Made by a program: the position numbers and the translations under genes. The notes below the pieces were generated by a model. It was not told where the DNA came from. It worked only from the letters and a program-made list of their open reading frames with translations, and did no database searches. Below, piece by piece: positions 8,497-17,929 of a DNA stretch of 64,000 nt. Origin of the DNA: Lentzea sp. NBRC 105346 (GTDB lineage Bacteria; Actinomycetota; Actinomycetes; Mycobacteriales; Pseudonocardiaceae); NCBI RefSeq assembly GCF_030269605.1, contig NZ_BSTQ01000001.1, positions 124,001 to 188,000 of the forward strand, read 5' to 3'. Numbering within the stretch: the stretch's first letter is position 1; every line of letters starts with the position of its first letter.

Positions 8497-8738
8497 GATC
8501 CGAGCTCCGTCTCGATCGCGTCCGGCATGGCCCGCAGCACCGCCAGGGTCTTCGCCGCCTCTTCCTCGTCCACCAGGCTGATCGCGAACCCGACGTGCAC
8601 GATCACGTAGTCGCCGACGCCCGCCTCGGGCGTGTAGGCGAGGCACACCGGCCGCCGCAGGCCGTCGAAGTCGACGGTGCCCGTACGCGGTTCGGTGTCC
8701 TGCAGGCCGACGATGCGGCCGGGGATCCCGAGACACAT
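8493..8738 (-). CDS. hypC: Hydrogenase maturation chaperone HypC
   Basis: The 81-residue HypC/HupF chaperone carries the iron unit from HypD to the apo large subunit. It begins MCLGIPGRI, with the invariant Cys2 that binds iron. The ATG overlaps the hypF stop by one base and the stop overlaps the hypD start. It presumably serves the HydA protein encoded about 7 kb away. Confidence 0.95.
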   Translation of the reverse strand: MCLGIPGRIVGLQDTEPRTGTVDFDGLRRPVCLAYTPEAGVGDYVIVHVGFAISLVDEEEAAKTLAVLRAMPDAIETELGS

Positions 8739-10921
8739 CAGTGCTCACCCCCTGCGAGCAGTGCCGCGGCGATGGCGGCCTGTCCGTAGCTGATTCCTCC
8801 GTCGTTCACCGGCACGCGTTCGCCCACCAGAACCTGGAATCCGTCGAGCCCACGGGTCACCTCGTCGACGAGCCCGCGGTTCTGGAACACCCCGCCGCCG
8901 AGGCACACCGTGCGGACGGTGCCCGCCACCTCGTTCACCAGTGCCACGGTGACCTCGGCGATGGTGGTGTGGAACCGGGCGGCGGCGACGCCCGCGGGTT
9001 CGCCGAGCAGGTCGCGCAGCGTCGGAATCGGGTCGTACACCCACATCCCGTCCCGCCGGTGCAGCTTCCAGTCCAGTGCCGGGCCGCTGTGGCCGTGTGC
9101 CGCGGCCTCCAGGAGCACGGCGGCCTCGCCCTCATAGGAGTTCTCGTCGCACAACCCCAGCAGCGCGGCGGCGGCGTCGAACAGCCTGCCCGCGCTGGAG
9201 GCGATCGGGCAGTTGACCCGCCGTTCGATCATGCGCCGGATGAGCTCTTGGTCGTCGACGTCGAAACAGTCCGGAATGGACGGTTCACCGAAGTCCTCGG
9301 CGCCGTACAGGTATCCCAGCGCCATGCGACCGGGGCGGCGGACCGCGACCTCACCGCCGGGCAGTGGCGCGCGGCCGAACCGGCCGACCCGCCGGTAGTC
9401 GCGGTAGGTCGCCAGGAGGATCTCGCCGCCCCACAGCGTGCCGTCGCCGCCGAGCCCCAGCCCGTCGTAGGCGACGCCGATGAACGGGCCGCGAACCCCG
9501 TGTTCGGCGGCTGTCGCGGCGACGTGGGCGTGGTGGTGCTGCACGGGGATGCGGCGTTCCCGCGGCCACCGCCGGGCGTGCCTGGTGGACAGGTAACGCG
9601 GGTGCAGGTCGTGGGCGCAGTAGTCGGGTGTCACGTCCTGCCACCGGCAGAGCGCCTCGGCGGTGCGTTCGAACGCCGTGAACGTCTCGACGTTCTCCAG
9701 GTCACCGGTGTGCGGACCGATCACCGCGCGGTCGCCCACCGCGAGCGTTGTCGTGTGCTTGAGCTGCGCCCCGAGCGCCAGCACCGGCGCGGGCGACGGC
9801 ACGGGCAGCGGCAAGGAATCAGGGGCGAAACCCCTGGCCCTGCGCACCATGCGTCCCGCTCGCACGACGGAGTCGTCGTAGCGGGCGACGATCGGCCGAT
9901 CGTGTGCGAGGATGCCGTCGACCAGCGGCCCGAGCGTTGCCTCCGCCCGTTCATCGGTGATCGCGATGGGTTCGCCGGATCGGTTCCCGCTGGTGACCAC
10001 GAGTGGCCGGGCGAGGTCGTGCAGCAGCAGGTGATGCAGCGGGCTGTACGGCAGGAACAGTCCGACGTCCAGGGCCCCGTCCCGCGCCGGCAGCACCACG
10101 ATCGGAGCCGCGGGCGACTCCAGCTGCCGCGCCGCGGCGGCGTCCACCACAGCCATCCCGCGTGCCTCGGACACATCGCGCACCATCACGGCCAGCGGCT
10201 TGCGCGGCCGGTGTTTCACGATCCGCAGCCGGGCGATCGCCTCGTCGTTCCGGGCGTCGCAGACGAGCTGGTAGCCACCGATGCCCTTGATCGCGACGAT
10301 CCCACCTCGCGCGATCATGGACGTCGCGAGGTGCAGTGCCTCGCCACCCGTCACGGCGTCCCAGCGCAGCCGGGGACCGCAGTCCGGGCACGCCACGGGC
10401 TCCGCGTGGAACCGGCGGTCCGCGGGATCGTGGTACTCGGCCGAACACAGATCGCACAACGGGAAGCCGCGCATCGCCGTGCGCGACCGGTCGTACGGCA
10501 ACGACTCGACGATGGTCGCCCTGGGACCGCAGTCGGTGCAGTTGATGAACGGGTAGCGGTAACGCCGGTCGTCCGGATCGAACAGCTCCCCGAGACACGC
10601 CTCGCACGTCGCGAGATCGGGCACCACCGTGCGGGGACCGACGCCGAAACCGCTGTCCCGCACGAAGAAATCCGTGAGTCCGAAGTCCTCCGCCGGGGTC
10701 ACCGTGATGTCGTCGATGCGGGCGTGCGCGGGTGCACGGTCGCGCAGGTCCCGGCGGAAGGCCGCCAGCGTCTCCGGGTGCCCGGACGCGGTGATCACGA
10801 CGTGACCACCCACGTTGCGGACGTCGCCGCGTATGCCCAGTGCGCTCGCGACCCGGTAGACGTGCGGCCGGAAGCCGACACCCTGCACGGTCCCGTGCAC
10901 CTCGATGCGCTCGCTGTTCAC
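8738..10921 (-). CDS. hypF: Carbamoyltransferase HypF
   Basis: HypF (727 aa) transfers the carbamoyl group of carbamoyl phosphate to HypE, the first step of cyanide-ligand synthesis. Domains in order are an acylphosphatase domain ([16 protein letters not shown], about residues 5-90), two zinc-finger motifs with paired CxxC sets (about 105-190), a YrdC/Sua5-like domain (about 200-380), and a Kae1-like carbamoyltransferase domain with an HHHAH metal motif. Length is slightly short of the usual 750. The start is a GTG at 10919-10921 overlapping the PEP synthase stop by 4 nt, so translation is coupled to ppsA. Only hypF, C, D and E are here; nickel-insertion genes hypA/hypB are absent. Confidence 0.95.
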   Translation of the reverse strand: MNSERIEVHGTVQGVGFRPHVYRVASALGIRGDVRNVGGHVVITASGHPETLAAFRRDLRDRAPAHARIDDITVTPAEDFGLTDFFVRDSGFGVGPRTVVPDLATCEACLGELFDPDDRRYRYPFINCTDCGPRATIVESLPYDRSRTAMRGFPLCDLCSAEYHDPADRRFHAEPVACPDCGPRLRWDAVTGGEALHLATSMIARGGIVAIKGIGGYQLVCDARNDEAIARLRIVKHRPRKPLAVMVRDVSEARGMAVVDAAAARQLESPAAPIVVLPARDGALDVGLFLPYSPLHHLLLHDLARPLVVTSGNRSGEPIAITDERAEATLGPLVDGILAHDRPIVARYDDSVVRAGRMVRRARGFAPDSLPLPVPSPAPVLALGAQLKHTTTLAVGDRAVIGPHTGDLENVETFTAFERTAEALCRWQDVTPDYCAHDLHPRYLSTRHARRWPRERRIPVQHHHAHVAATAAEHGVRGPFIGVAYDGLGLGGDGTLWGGEILLATYRDYRRVGRFGRAPLPGGEVAVRRPGRMALGYLYGAEDFGEPSIPDCFDVDDQELIRRMIERRVNCPIASSAGRLFDAAAALLGLCDENSYEGEAAVLLEAAAHGHSGPALDWKLHRRDGMWVYDPIPTLRDLLGEPAGVAAARFHTTIAEVTVALVNEVAGTVRTVCLGGGVFQNRGLVDEVTRGLDGFQVLVGERVPVNDGGISYGQAAIAAALLAGGEH

Positions 10922-13167
10922 CGGGCGCGCTCCAGCAGCAGCCGCCGTTCCGCCGAACCGATCGCGGCGCGGGTGGCCGGGACGGCGTCGGGGTTGACGG
11001 AGACGGAGGTGATGCCCAGTTCGACGAGTTTCTCGGCGAACTCGGGGTGGTTGGACGGTGCCTGGCCGCAGAGCGATGAGGTGATGCCGGCGTCGCGTGC
11101 GGCGGTGACGATGCGGCCGATCATGTCGAGGACGGCGGGGTCGGATTCGTTGAACAGTTCGGCGCATAGTTCGGAGTCGCGGTCGACGCCGAGCATGAGC
11201 TGGGTGAGGTCGTTGCTGCCGATGGAGATGCCGTCGATGCCGGACTTGGCGTATTCGGGGATCCAGTACGCCACGGACGGAACCTCGGCCATAACCCAGC
11301 GGTGCAGGCCGCGTTGGCGGCCGAGCGGGCTGCGGTCGATCTGTTCCAGACAGGCTTCCAGCTCCCACTTGGTCCGCACGAACGGGATCATCATGTGCAG
11401 GTTGGGTGTCTGTTCGCGAACCCGTGCAAGGGCTTGGAGTTCGAGGCCGAAGAGCATGGGGTCGCGGACGTAGCGGTAGCAGCCGCGGTAGCCGATCATG
11501 GGGTTGTGTTCGTGCGCCTCGAACTCGTCGCCGCCCTTGAGCTCACGGAACTCGTTGGTGCGGAAGTCCATCGTCCGGTAGACGACCGGACGCGGCGCAA
11601 AGGCGTGCGTGATCTGCAGCAGCGACCCGGTCATCGCGTCGAGGAACCGGTCGGCGCCGTGCTGGGCGAGGAACCGGCGCGGGTGTTCGGCGTCGAGCGC
11701 CTCGGTGAGCATGAACTCGGCGCGTAGCAGACCGACGCCGTCGACGGGCATGGCGGCGACTTCGGCGGCGTGTTCGGGCAGCGCGAGGTTGACGTACACG
11801 CGGGTGCCCAGCGCCTCGGTTGCGAGGACGGCCGGGGGGACGATGCGGGGTGCCGTGGTGATCGCGGCTGTGCCCGCGCGTACCTCGCCCGCCGCGCCGT
11901 CCACGGTCACCTGTTGACCGTCGCGTAGCACCGTGGTGGCGAGGCCGGTGCCGACGACGCAGGGGACACGCAGTTCGCGGGCCACGATGGCGGCGTGGCA
12001 GGTGATCCCGCCGCCATCGGTCACCACGGCGGAGGCGCGGCGCATGGTGGGCACCCAGTCGGGGTTGGTCATCTCGGCGACGAGCACTTCGCCGTCGCGC
12101 AGCCGTGCGCCCTCGTCCGGTGAGCGCAGCACGCGCACCCGGCCGGACGCGATGCCGGGTGAGGCGCCCAGGCCCGCGACGAGTGGACCGTCCGCGGGCT
12201 CGGGTTCCTCGTCCGGTAGCGTGGTGATGGGCCGGGACTGGACGAGCCAGGTCTTGCCGTCCGCGATGGCCCACTCGGTGTCCTGCGGGGCGCCGTAGTG
12301 GCGTTGCACGCGCACACCGAGCCTGCCGATCGCGACGGCCTCGTCCTTCGTCAAGACCTGCGTGTGCGATTCCTTCGGGGTCAACGCGACGTGCTGGTCG
12401 GCTCCGTCCGCGCCGCGTACGATCTTGTGTGACTTGCGGCCGACGCGAGTGTCCACTAGGGACACGATCTCGCCGTCGCGGTGCAGCACATAGGTGTCCG
12501 GTTCGACCGCGCCGCTGACGACGACCTCGCCGAGGCCGAACGAGGCCTCGATGACGATGCGGTTCCGGTCGCCGGTGGCGGGGTCGGCGGTGAACATGAC
12601 GCCGGAGCGTTCGGAGTTCACCATCTGTTGCACGACGACGGCGATGGCGGGTTCCTCTGTGATGCCCTGTTCGGCGCGGTAGGCGAGTGATCGGGCGCCG
12701 AACAGCGAGGCCCAGCAGTCGATCAGCCGGTCGATCAGCTGGTCGTCGCCGCAGGTGTTGGTGAAGGTGCTGTTCATGCCCGCGAACGACGCGCCCGCGG
12801 TGTCCTCGGAGGTGGCGGACGAGCGGACCGCGACGGACACGGCGTTTCCCAGTCCGTGATAGGCGTCGAGTACCGCCGTCCGCACCTGTTCGGCGACGCC
12901 TGCCTTGCGCACCAGCGCCTGCATGCGTTCGGCGCACTCGGCGAGCGCGTCCGTGGTCGTGGAGCGGTCGAGCGCGATGGTCAGCAGCTCGGCGAGCTCT
13001 TCGCGGACCTGGGTCATCGACGCGCGGTAGGCGTCGGCGGTCACGACGTAGCCGGGTGGGACGGGCAGGCCGGCGCGCGTCAGCTCACCGAGGTTCGCGC
13101 CCTTGCCGCCCGCGACGTCGGTGTCGTTCTTGCCGAGGTCGGTGAAGGTCCGGACGTACTGGCTCAT
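10918..13167 (-). CDS. ppsA: Phosphoenolpyruvate synthase (PEP-utilising enzyme family)
   Basis: The 749-residue enzyme would convert pyruvate and ATP to PEP, AMP and phosphate, feeding gluconeogenesis. It has the full three-part layout: an N-terminal ATP-grasp domain ([10 protein letters not shown], then [20 protein letters not shown]), a swivelling phosphohistidine domain with [15 protein letters not shown] (His391), and a C-terminal PEP/pyruvate barrel ending in GSNDLTQL and SLCGQAPS (catalytic Cys700). The order and length favour PEP synthase over pyruvate phosphate dikinase. The ATG overlaps the nitroreductase stop by 4 nt, and the stop overlaps hypF, placing central-carbon rerouting in one transcript with hydrogenase maturation. 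A related enzyme sits in the DosR-like island of Streptomyces coelicolor, as I recall. Confidence 0.93.
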   Translation of the reverse strand: MSQYVRTFTDLGKNDTDVAGGKGANLGELTRAGLPVPPGYVVTADAYRASMTQVREELAELLTIALDRSTTTDALAECAERMQALVRKAGVAEQVRTAVLDAYHGLGNAVSVAVRSSATSEDTAGASFAGMNSTFTNTCGDDQLIDRLIDCWASLFGARSLAYRAEQGITEEPAIAVVVQQMVNSERSGVMFTADPATGDRNRIVIEASFGLGEVVVSGAVEPDTYVLHRDGEIVSLVDTRVGRKSHKIVRGADGADQHVALTPKESHTQVLTKDEAVAIGRLGVRVQRHYGAPQDTEWAIADGKTWLVQSRPITTLPDEEPEPADGPLVAGLGASPGIASGRVRVLRSPDEGARLRDGEVLVAEMTNPDWVPTMRRASAVVTDGGGITCHAAIVARELRVPCVVGTGLATTVLRDGQQVTVDGAAGEVRAGTAAITTAPRIVPPAVLATEALGTRVYVNLALPEHAAEVAAMPVDGVGLLRAEFMLTEALDAEHPRRFLAQHGADRFLDAMTGSLLQITHAFAPRPVVYRTMDFRTNEFRELKGGDEFEAHEHNPMIGYRGCYRYVRDPMLFGLELQALARVREQTPNLHMMIPFVRTKWELEACLEQIDRSPLGRQRGLHRWVMAEVPSVAYWIPEYAKSGIDGISIGSNDLTQLMLGVDRDSELCAELFNESDPAVLDMIGRIVTAARDAGITSSLCGQAPSNHPEFAEKLVELGITSVSVNPDAVPATRAAIGSAERRLLLERAR

Positions 13168-14147
13168 CGCAGCTCCTCGAGGACGTCGATCAGGGGTCGG
13201 CGCGGTGTCGGGGGCAGGGGGTCGGCGTTGAACCCGGCCCAGCCGATGCGCAGCACCATCTGCGGGCAGCTGGTACCGCCGAGCACGTGGTCGCGCACGA
13301 GGTCCTTGGTGCTGAGCACTTCCAGGGGCTGGCTCAGCGGACACGTGGCGAGCCCGGCGCTCGTGGCCTCGAGCAGGACCGCGCTGGTCGCCTCACCCGC
13401 TCGTAGCCGTGAGAGCGTGTCGTCGGAGGAGGTGCTGAGCACGAACAGCGATCCGGCGTCCTCGGAGAGTTGCCTGCGGTCGGTCTGCAGCAGCTCGCCT
13501 GCGGAGAACTCGCGGACCTGGACGTCGCCGTAGGTCCGTTCGCCGGACGGGATGTTGGCGGCCGGGACCCCGGCGACGGAGCCGGTGTGCATGCCGCTCC
13601 ACGCCCGGATCTCCGATCGGTATTCGGGGTCGCTCTCCTGCGCCGCGGCGGCTTGGGCGATCGCGGCCACCAGGTGGTAGCGCGCCTCGGCCGTTCCAAC
13701 CTCGCGGGCGAGCACGCCCTCGTCCTCCGCCCGTGTGACGAGCTGCTTGATCAGCTCGCCGGGCACGGCCCACGACGAGTAGGCACGCCGGTCGGTGCGG
13801 CGCCGGGGGATGGCGGCGGCGAGGGCGATGTCCGCCTGCGTGGGTTCGTGCCGCGTGAACTCGACCGCGGCGAGGTGGTCCGGGTCGGCGGGGTTGGGCA
13901 GCCGGTGCACGATCGCGCGCCAGCCCAGCGCGGCCAGGCCGACCCGCAGGTGGTGCAGCGCGGCGCCGCAGCTGATGATCAGATCCGCGCCATACGGGTC
14001 CGTCGCGAGCATGCTCCGGGTCTGGTCGGCGTACAGGTGCACGCTCCGTTCACCGAGCTTCCAGCGCCACGGCTGGGAGTTGTGCACCGAGGGTGCGCGG
14101 CAGGCCAGCGACAGGGCGGCCCGCAGGGTCTTCTCGTCCGGCTGCAT
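13164..14147 (-). CDS. Acg-type nitroreductase-fold protein (Rv2032 family)
   Basis: The 327-residue protein matches the Acg/Rv2032 family, a duplicated nitroreductase fold typical of actinobacterial hypoxia regulons. Family features seen are the N-terminal [17 protein letters not shown] flavin-binding segment, a central [13 protein letters not shown] motif, and a C-terminal [10 protein letters not shown] strand. Mycobacterial Acg binds FMN but covers the site with a lid and lacks clear nitroreductase activity, so the reaction here is unknown. I chose the ATG at 14147 because GGAGG sits 8 nt upstream; a GTG at 14156 would overlap that ribosome site. A DosR-like palindrome is 60 bp upstream. 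This is the first gene of the acg-ppsA-hypFCDE operon. Confidence 0.85.
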   Translation of the reverse strand: MQPDEKTLRAALSLACRAPSVHNSQPWRWKLGERSVHLYADQTRSMLATDPYGADLIISCGAALHHLRVGLAALGWRAIVHRLPNPADPDHLAAVEFTRHEPTQADIALAAAIPRRRTDRRAYSSWAVPGELIKQLVTRAEDEGVLAREVGTAEARYHLVAAIAQAAAAQESDPEYRSEIRAWSGMHTGSVAGVPAANIPSGERTYGDVQVREFSAGELLQTDRRQLSEDAGSLFVLSTSSDDTLSRLRAGEATSAVLLEATSAGLATCPLSQPLEVLSTKDLVRDHVLGGTSCPQMVLRIGWAGFNADPLPPTPRRPLIDVLEELR

Positions 14148-14203
14148 CCTGCTCACCTCCAGGTAATGGTTCTCTTGACCGTGTCACCGCCGGATCGCCG
14201 GGT

Positions 14204-14413
14204 TCAGGGGCCTAGGTCCCGGCCCTTCAGGGCATGCCGTCCTGCGCGGCGGCGAGGCTCGCGCGGCACCAGCGGTGCCCGGTCACCTTGATCACATGGT
14301 CGGCGGAGCGCACGCAGTGGTGCAGCCAGCACCAGCGCGAGCCCGCGGTCGCGCACATCGGCGAAGTGCGGCGCGCGGGCGATATCGGCGGCGGCGAGAA
14401 GTGGCGTGGTCAT
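14204..14413 (-). CDS. Small hypothetical protein, possibly frameshifted
   Basis: An ATG at 14411-14413 with a GGGAG ribosome site opens a 69-codon frame beginning MTTPLLAAADIARAPHFADV. Third-position G/C bias is high for about 28 codons and then collapses. From there the neighbouring frame (stop at 14227-14229) has near-perfect bias and reads HHCVRSADHVIKVTGHRWC and onward, with a possible own start at 14358. This suggests either a gene broken by a frameshift or two overlapping small frames. I do not recognise the family. It lies between two DosR-like boxes in the gap between acg and the Rv1733c-like gene. Confidence 0.33.
   Translation of the reverse strand: MTTPLLAAADIARAPHFADVRDRGLALVLAAPLRALRRPCDQGDRAPLVPREPRRRAGRHALKGRDLGP
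14207..14220. promoter_or_regulatory. DosR-like box upstream of acg operon
   Basis: GGGGCCTAGGTCCC is an exact GGG-N-C-N4-G-N-CCC palindrome, 60 bp before the ATG of the Acg-type gene that heads the acg-ppsA-hyp operon. It also overlaps the 3' end of the weak small reading frame 14204-14413, which argues that this stretch is primarily regulatory. Confidence 0.65.
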
Positions 14414-14518
14414 GGCGTGCTCCCGGATTCGGTGTGGCATCCAGACTTCGCCGCCGGAGCTGAGCCGGACACCACAGCCGGACTCCACTTTCGCTGAGCC
14501 CAGGGGCTCATCCGTGAC

Positions 14519-14532
14519 GCGACGAAGGGCCC
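14519..14532. promoter_or_regulatory. DosR-like box (one mismatch) upstream of Rv1733c-like gene
   Basis: GCGACGAAGGGCCC fits the GGG-N-C-N4-G-N-CCC pattern except for the second base. It lies 48 bp before the ATG at 14580. A 7-bp inverted repeat (TGAGCCC/GGGCTCA) is just upstream at 14495-14510. Confidence 0.45.
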
Positions 14533-14579
14533 TGGGGCGCACCGCGTTCGCCGGGAAACCCTGAACCCGGAGGTGGACC

Positions 14580-15173
14580 ATGACCACGACGCTGCTGTCC
14601 CGAATCGTCCACACGGCCTTTCCGGGCCGTAACCGGCTCGCCGGTGCGGGTGACCGCGTGGAGGCCGCCGTGCTCATCGGCGCGGTCGCGGTGGCGCTCC
14701 TGGCCGTCCCGATCGCGGGTGCCACGGGCTCGGAGATCTATGCGACGCAGAAGGTGCAGGCCGCCGGGCAGCAACAGACCCGGCACCGCGCGCAGGCCGT
14801 GCTCATCGAGAACGCCCCGCCGATGATCGGTTCCGCCGAGAAGGGCGGCGTCGTGGAGTCCGCACCCGTGGCCGCGGCGTGGCGGCTGCCTGACGGCATG
14901 ACCCGTGAGGGCACGGTTCAGGCGCACTACGGCGCGCAGGCCGGTGCCACCCTCCCGATCTGGATCGACGACAACGGCGACATCGCCGACCCGCCGCTGA
15001 CGCCGCAGGGCGCGGCGATCAACGCGATCATCCTCGCGCTGCTGCTCTGGGGCGGGATGTCGGGCACGATGGCGGTGCTGTACCTCGTGGTCCGATTCGT
15101 GCACTCGCGGTTCCGCCTGCGCCGGTGGGGCGCGGAATGGGACCGGATCGCCCCCGAGTGGACCGGTCGCTGA
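14580..15173 (+). CDS. Rv1733c-like membrane protein
   Basis: The 197-residue protein has two predicted membrane helices, at about residues 30-52 (AAVLIGAVAVALLAVPIAGA) and 145-170 (AAINAIILALLLWGGMSGTM), around an extracytoplasmic loop of about 90 residues. This layout and details such as the RxEAxVxL start and the PIWIDDNGDIADPPL stretch match the Rv1733c family, a DosR-regulon antigen of M. tuberculosis of unknown function. The ATG has a CGGAGG ribosome site at good spacing. A DosR-like box lies 48 bp upstream, in keeping with membership of the hypoxia gene set. Confidence 0.78.
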   Translation: MTTTLLSRIVHTAFPGRNRLAGAGDRVEAAVLIGAVAVALLAVPIAGATGSEIYATQKVQAAGQQQTRHRAQAVLIENAPPMIGSAEKGGVVESAPVAAAWRLPDGMTREGTVQAHYGAQAGATLPIWIDDNGDIADPPLTPQGAAINAIILALLLWGGMSGTMAVLYLVVRFVHSRFRLRRWGAEWDRIAPEWTGR

Positions 15174-15327
15174 GTCACCGTCTCCTCAGCGACGACCCTC
15201 TCCGCCTCCAACCGCTCTGGGGACGTCGCCCGCGGTGTAACAGGGCACTTCGACTCACTGTGGCCGGGTCGCCGGCTACTGCCTCCGGCCGCGCGTGCGC
15301 GTGATGGTGCAGGGGAAGGAGGTTGAG

Positions 15328-16741
15328 ATGACTACTGCGACCGCCGGTTATCCGGTGCGCGTGCACGCGCGCCTGGATCCCGGTCTGAGCCGCTGGCTGT
15401 GGCTGGTGAAGTGGCTTCTCGCGATCCCGCACTACGTGGTGCTCGCGTTCCTGTGGGTCGGGTTCGTGGTGTTCAGCGTGGTGGCGTTCTTCGCGATCCT
15501 GTTCACCGGCCGCTACCCGCGGGTGTTGTTCGACTTCAACGTCGGCGTGCTGCGCTGGTCGTGGCGCGTCGCCTACTACGCCTACGGGGCGCTGGCGACG
15601 GACCGGGTACCCGCCGTTCAGCCTCGGCCCCGAGCCGGACTACCCGGCGACACTGGACATCGCGTATCCGGACCACCTGTCGCGCGGGCTGGTCCTGGTG
15701 AAGTGGTGGCTGCTCGCGATTCCGCACTACCTGATCGTCGGCTTCTTCGTCGGTGGCGGCAGCTATGTCGCCTATCGGACGGGGGAGACGGTCTACAACT
15801 CCGGTGGCGGCCTGGTCAGCCTGCTCGCGTTGTTCGCGGCTGTGGCGTTGCTGTTCACCGGCCGCTACCCGCAGGGCGTGTTCGACTTCGTGCTCGGCAT
15901 GGACCGCTGGGCGCTGCGCGTCGCGGCCTACGCCGGCCTGATGACCGACTCCTACCCACCGTTCCGGTTCGACTCGGGTGGCGACGAGCCCGGCGTCACC
16001 ACGATCGACCAGACCCCGCCACCCACGCCGAGCGGCAGGGGCGGTTGGTCTGGCGGCCGGATCGCGGCCGTGCTGATCGGGGCCCTGCTGCTGATCAGCG
16101 GCGCCGGGATGGCGGCGACCGGTGGCGTCGGGTTGTGGGCCGACCAGACGCAGCGCGATGCGCAGGGGTACCTGAGTTCTGGCACGTATCACGTTCATAG
16201 CGACGGCTATGCGCTCGAGTTCGGCACGGTCGAGTTCCGGTGGACCGCGGCGGACTGGGCCGTCGGTGATGGGTTCGTCGGCGACATCCGGCTGACGGCG
16301 GGTGGCAACCGGTTCATCGGCATCGGTCGCGCGGACGACGTCGCGCGGTATCTGTCCGGTGTGGAGCGAGACGAGGTGAACGGCATCGGTCCGCGGGTCA
16401 ACTACCGGCACCGCACCGGTGGCGCTGCGGCGGATCCGCGCGCCCAGACGTTCTGGGTCGTCGCCGGCACCGGGTCGGTGGACTGGCGGGCCGAGCCGGG
16501 CAGCTGGACCGTTGTGGTGCTGAACCCGGACGGCACGCGCGTCGTCGACACGGACGTGTCCGCGTCGGCGACGATTCCCGCGTTGGGAGCGGTGTCGATC
16601 GGCCTGCTGGCCGGCGGAGTCGTGCTGTTCCTGCTGGGCGGCATGCTGGTCGCCTTCGCCGCGGTGCGGGCATCAGAGCGTGACGGAGCCTCGCAATCGC
16701 CAGGCGCCCAGCCCGGACAGCCCGCCGGCGGTGACGAGTAG
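15328..16741 (+). pseudogene. DUF4389 membrane protein, split by a +1 frameshift
   Basis: Two frames together encode one DUF4389-type membrane protein of about 470 residues with two tandem repeats of the [20 protein letters not shown] unit. The first frame starts at the ATG at 15328 (GAAGGAGG ribosome site) and is good to about nt 15604. The second frame resumes immediately afterwards with the expected [20 protein letters not shown] and runs to 16741. One extra G in GGG at 15605-15607 explains the break. After the second repeat come one or two more helices and a C-terminal extracellular domain ending in a final helix. It may be a real mutation, a sequencing error or a slippery site. A lone GTG at 15698 could start a shorter second protein. 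Confidence 0.72.
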
Positions 16742-16754
16742 CACGGCCGGTTGC

Positions 16755-16801
16755 GGCGCCACGCTCACCAGGTCACCACCGTGCCTGGTGAGCGTGGCGC
16801 C
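16755..16801. terminator. Bidirectional hairpin terminator between DUF4389 gene and USP
   Basis: An 18-bp perfect inverted repeat (16755-16772 and 16784-16801) with an 11-nt loop sits between the convergent DUF4389 and universal-stress genes. There is no T-tract, as is common in high-GC actinomycetes. Confidence 0.8.
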
Positions 16802-16837
16802 CGTCGTTGGCCCATGCCCGCGCCGTTCGGGCCGAGG

Positions 16838-17317
16838 TCACCGAAACTCCTGCGCGGTCCGCGACACGACAGGACCGTCAACGCGATCTCCCTCCAACGG
16901 CACCACGACGACCGGACACGACGCGTGCCGCAGGCAGTAGCTCGTGACCGAGCCCATGACGATGGCCGAACCCTTGCGGTAGCCGTGCCCGCCGAGCACG
17001 AGGGAGTCCGCGTCCGCGGCGATCTCGACGAGCACGCGGCCGGGTGCTCCACTCGGTACGAGTTCCTCGACGACCACACCTTCGGTGTCCACGGCGTCGA
17101 TGGCCAGCCGCAGTTCGCGTTCGTGCATCTCGCGGAACGGGTCCGCGCCGGCGTGCCCGGTGACCGGCAGCGGGACGCTCGACGGCGGCACGGGGTGGAT
17201 CTGGCAGACCGATACGGCCAGCACGGACTTTCCGGTGCGCCGGGCCTGGTCCGCCGCCCAGGCGAGCGCGGCGGCGCTGGCCGGGGAGGCGTCGATGCCC
17301 ACGACGATCTTGCTCAT
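16838..17317 (-). CDS. Universal stress protein (UspA family, ATP-binding type)
   Basis: This 159-residue single-domain Usp has an N-terminal KIVVGIDASPAS strand-loop and the ATP-binding signature G-x2-G-x9-G-S at residues 109-123 (GGHG then GS). It therefore belongs to the nucleotide-binding subclass, several members of which are hypoxia-induced in mycobacteria. Its ATG at 17315-17317 is two bases from the stop of the upstream GyrI-like gene, so the two form an operon. The precise role is unknown; Usp proteins generally act in stress adaptation and growth arrest. Confidence 0.9.
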   Translation of the reverse strand: MSKIVVGIDASPASAAALAWAADQARRTGKSVLAVSVCQIHPVPPSSVPLPVTGHAGADPFREMHERELRLAIDAVDTEGVVVEELVPSGAPGRVLVEIAADADSLVLGGHGYRKGSAIVMGSVTSYCLRHASCPVVVVPLEGDRVDGPVVSRTAQEFR

Positions 17318-17319
17318 GA

Positions 17320-17805
17320 TCAGCTCCTCCGCAGCGGCACGACGACCTCGGTGAGGTAGTCCGCCGGACTGCTCGTGTCGTTGGGGCCGTTGAGATACAG
17401 CTCCCTCGGTGGACCGGCCTGGTGTCGTCCGTGCTCGTGAATCCACTCGAACACGGCCTCGTAGGCGGCGCTGATGTCCTCATGGCCGCCGCGGTGGAAG
17501 GCCTGCGCGGCCGGCCCGCCCGGCAGCTCCACCACGTCGACGTCACCGTTGGCGGCGGGCGTCCTCGAGATGGGCAGGTACAGGTCGAGGTCCACCTCAC
17601 CGTACGGTTCGAACTCGCCGGGATACGCCAGCTGCGGTGGTCCGGTCGGCACCGCACCGGATCGCGCGGCGAACTCGTACAGTTCCTTGAAGCCCTGGCC
17701 GACGGCGTCACCGATCTTCGCCGTGCTCGTGTGGACACGCAGGTGCGAAGCGGTGGCCGAGGCCAGTTCGGTGAGCTGCACTTGGTATGTCATGACTTTG
17801 AGCAT
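17320..17805 (-). CDS. GyrI-like/effector-binding domain protein
   Basis: The 161-residue protein looks like a stand-alone GyrI/BmrR-type small-molecule-binding domain, with a GQGFKELYEFAARSG helix in the first third, strands around GEVDLDLYLPISR and a C-terminal YLTEVVVPLR strand. No DNA-binding domain is fused to it. The start is uncertain: an ATG at 17805 and one at 17793 are both possible and neither has a strong ribosome site. It is translationally adjacent to the universal stress gene and shares a divergent promoter region, with a DosR-like palindrome, with the CBS/BON gene. Assignment is by fold-like pattern and is moderate. Confidence 0.6.
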   Translation of the reverse strand: MLKVMTYQVQLTELASATASHLRVHTSTAKIGDAVGQGFKELYEFAARSGAVPTGPPQLAYPGEFEPYGEVDLDLYLPISRTPAANGDVDVVELPGGPAAQAFHRGGHEDISAAYEAVFEWIHEHGRHQAGPPRELYLNGPNDTSSPADYLTEVVVPLRRS

Positions 17806-17852
17806 CCGAAGGTGCGGTCGCGGTCAGCAGAGCCGAACGACGCGCCACAGCA

Positions 17853-17866
17853 GGGACCTTCGGGCG
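17853..17866. promoter_or_regulatory. DosR-like box (one mismatch), divergent promoter region
   Basis: GGGACCTTCGGGCG keeps all fixed positions of GGG-N-C-N4-G-N-CCC except one base of the right arm. It lies about 47 bp from the GyrI-like/usp operon and 64 bp from the CBS/BON gene, so it may serve both. Confidence 0.45.
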
Positions 17867-17929
17867 TGGAACCGGCCGTTGCCCGGATCGATGCTGGACG
17901 GGAGACCAAGCGACAGCCGGAGGACTGCC

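Noticed and set aside
8741-11473. A 910-codon open frame on the plus strand.
   Set aside because: It is antisense to hypF and the end of ppsA, both unmistakable on the minus strand. Long antisense frames are usual at this G/C content and the translation has no family features.
14148-14156. GTG start for the Acg-type gene, giving three extra residues.
   Set aside because: The GTG overlaps the GGAGG ribosome site that serves the ATG at 14147.
15179-15240. A possible further DosR-like box near GGGGACGTCGCCC (about 15219-15231).
   Set aside because: It has at least two mismatches at fixed positions, so it was not listed.
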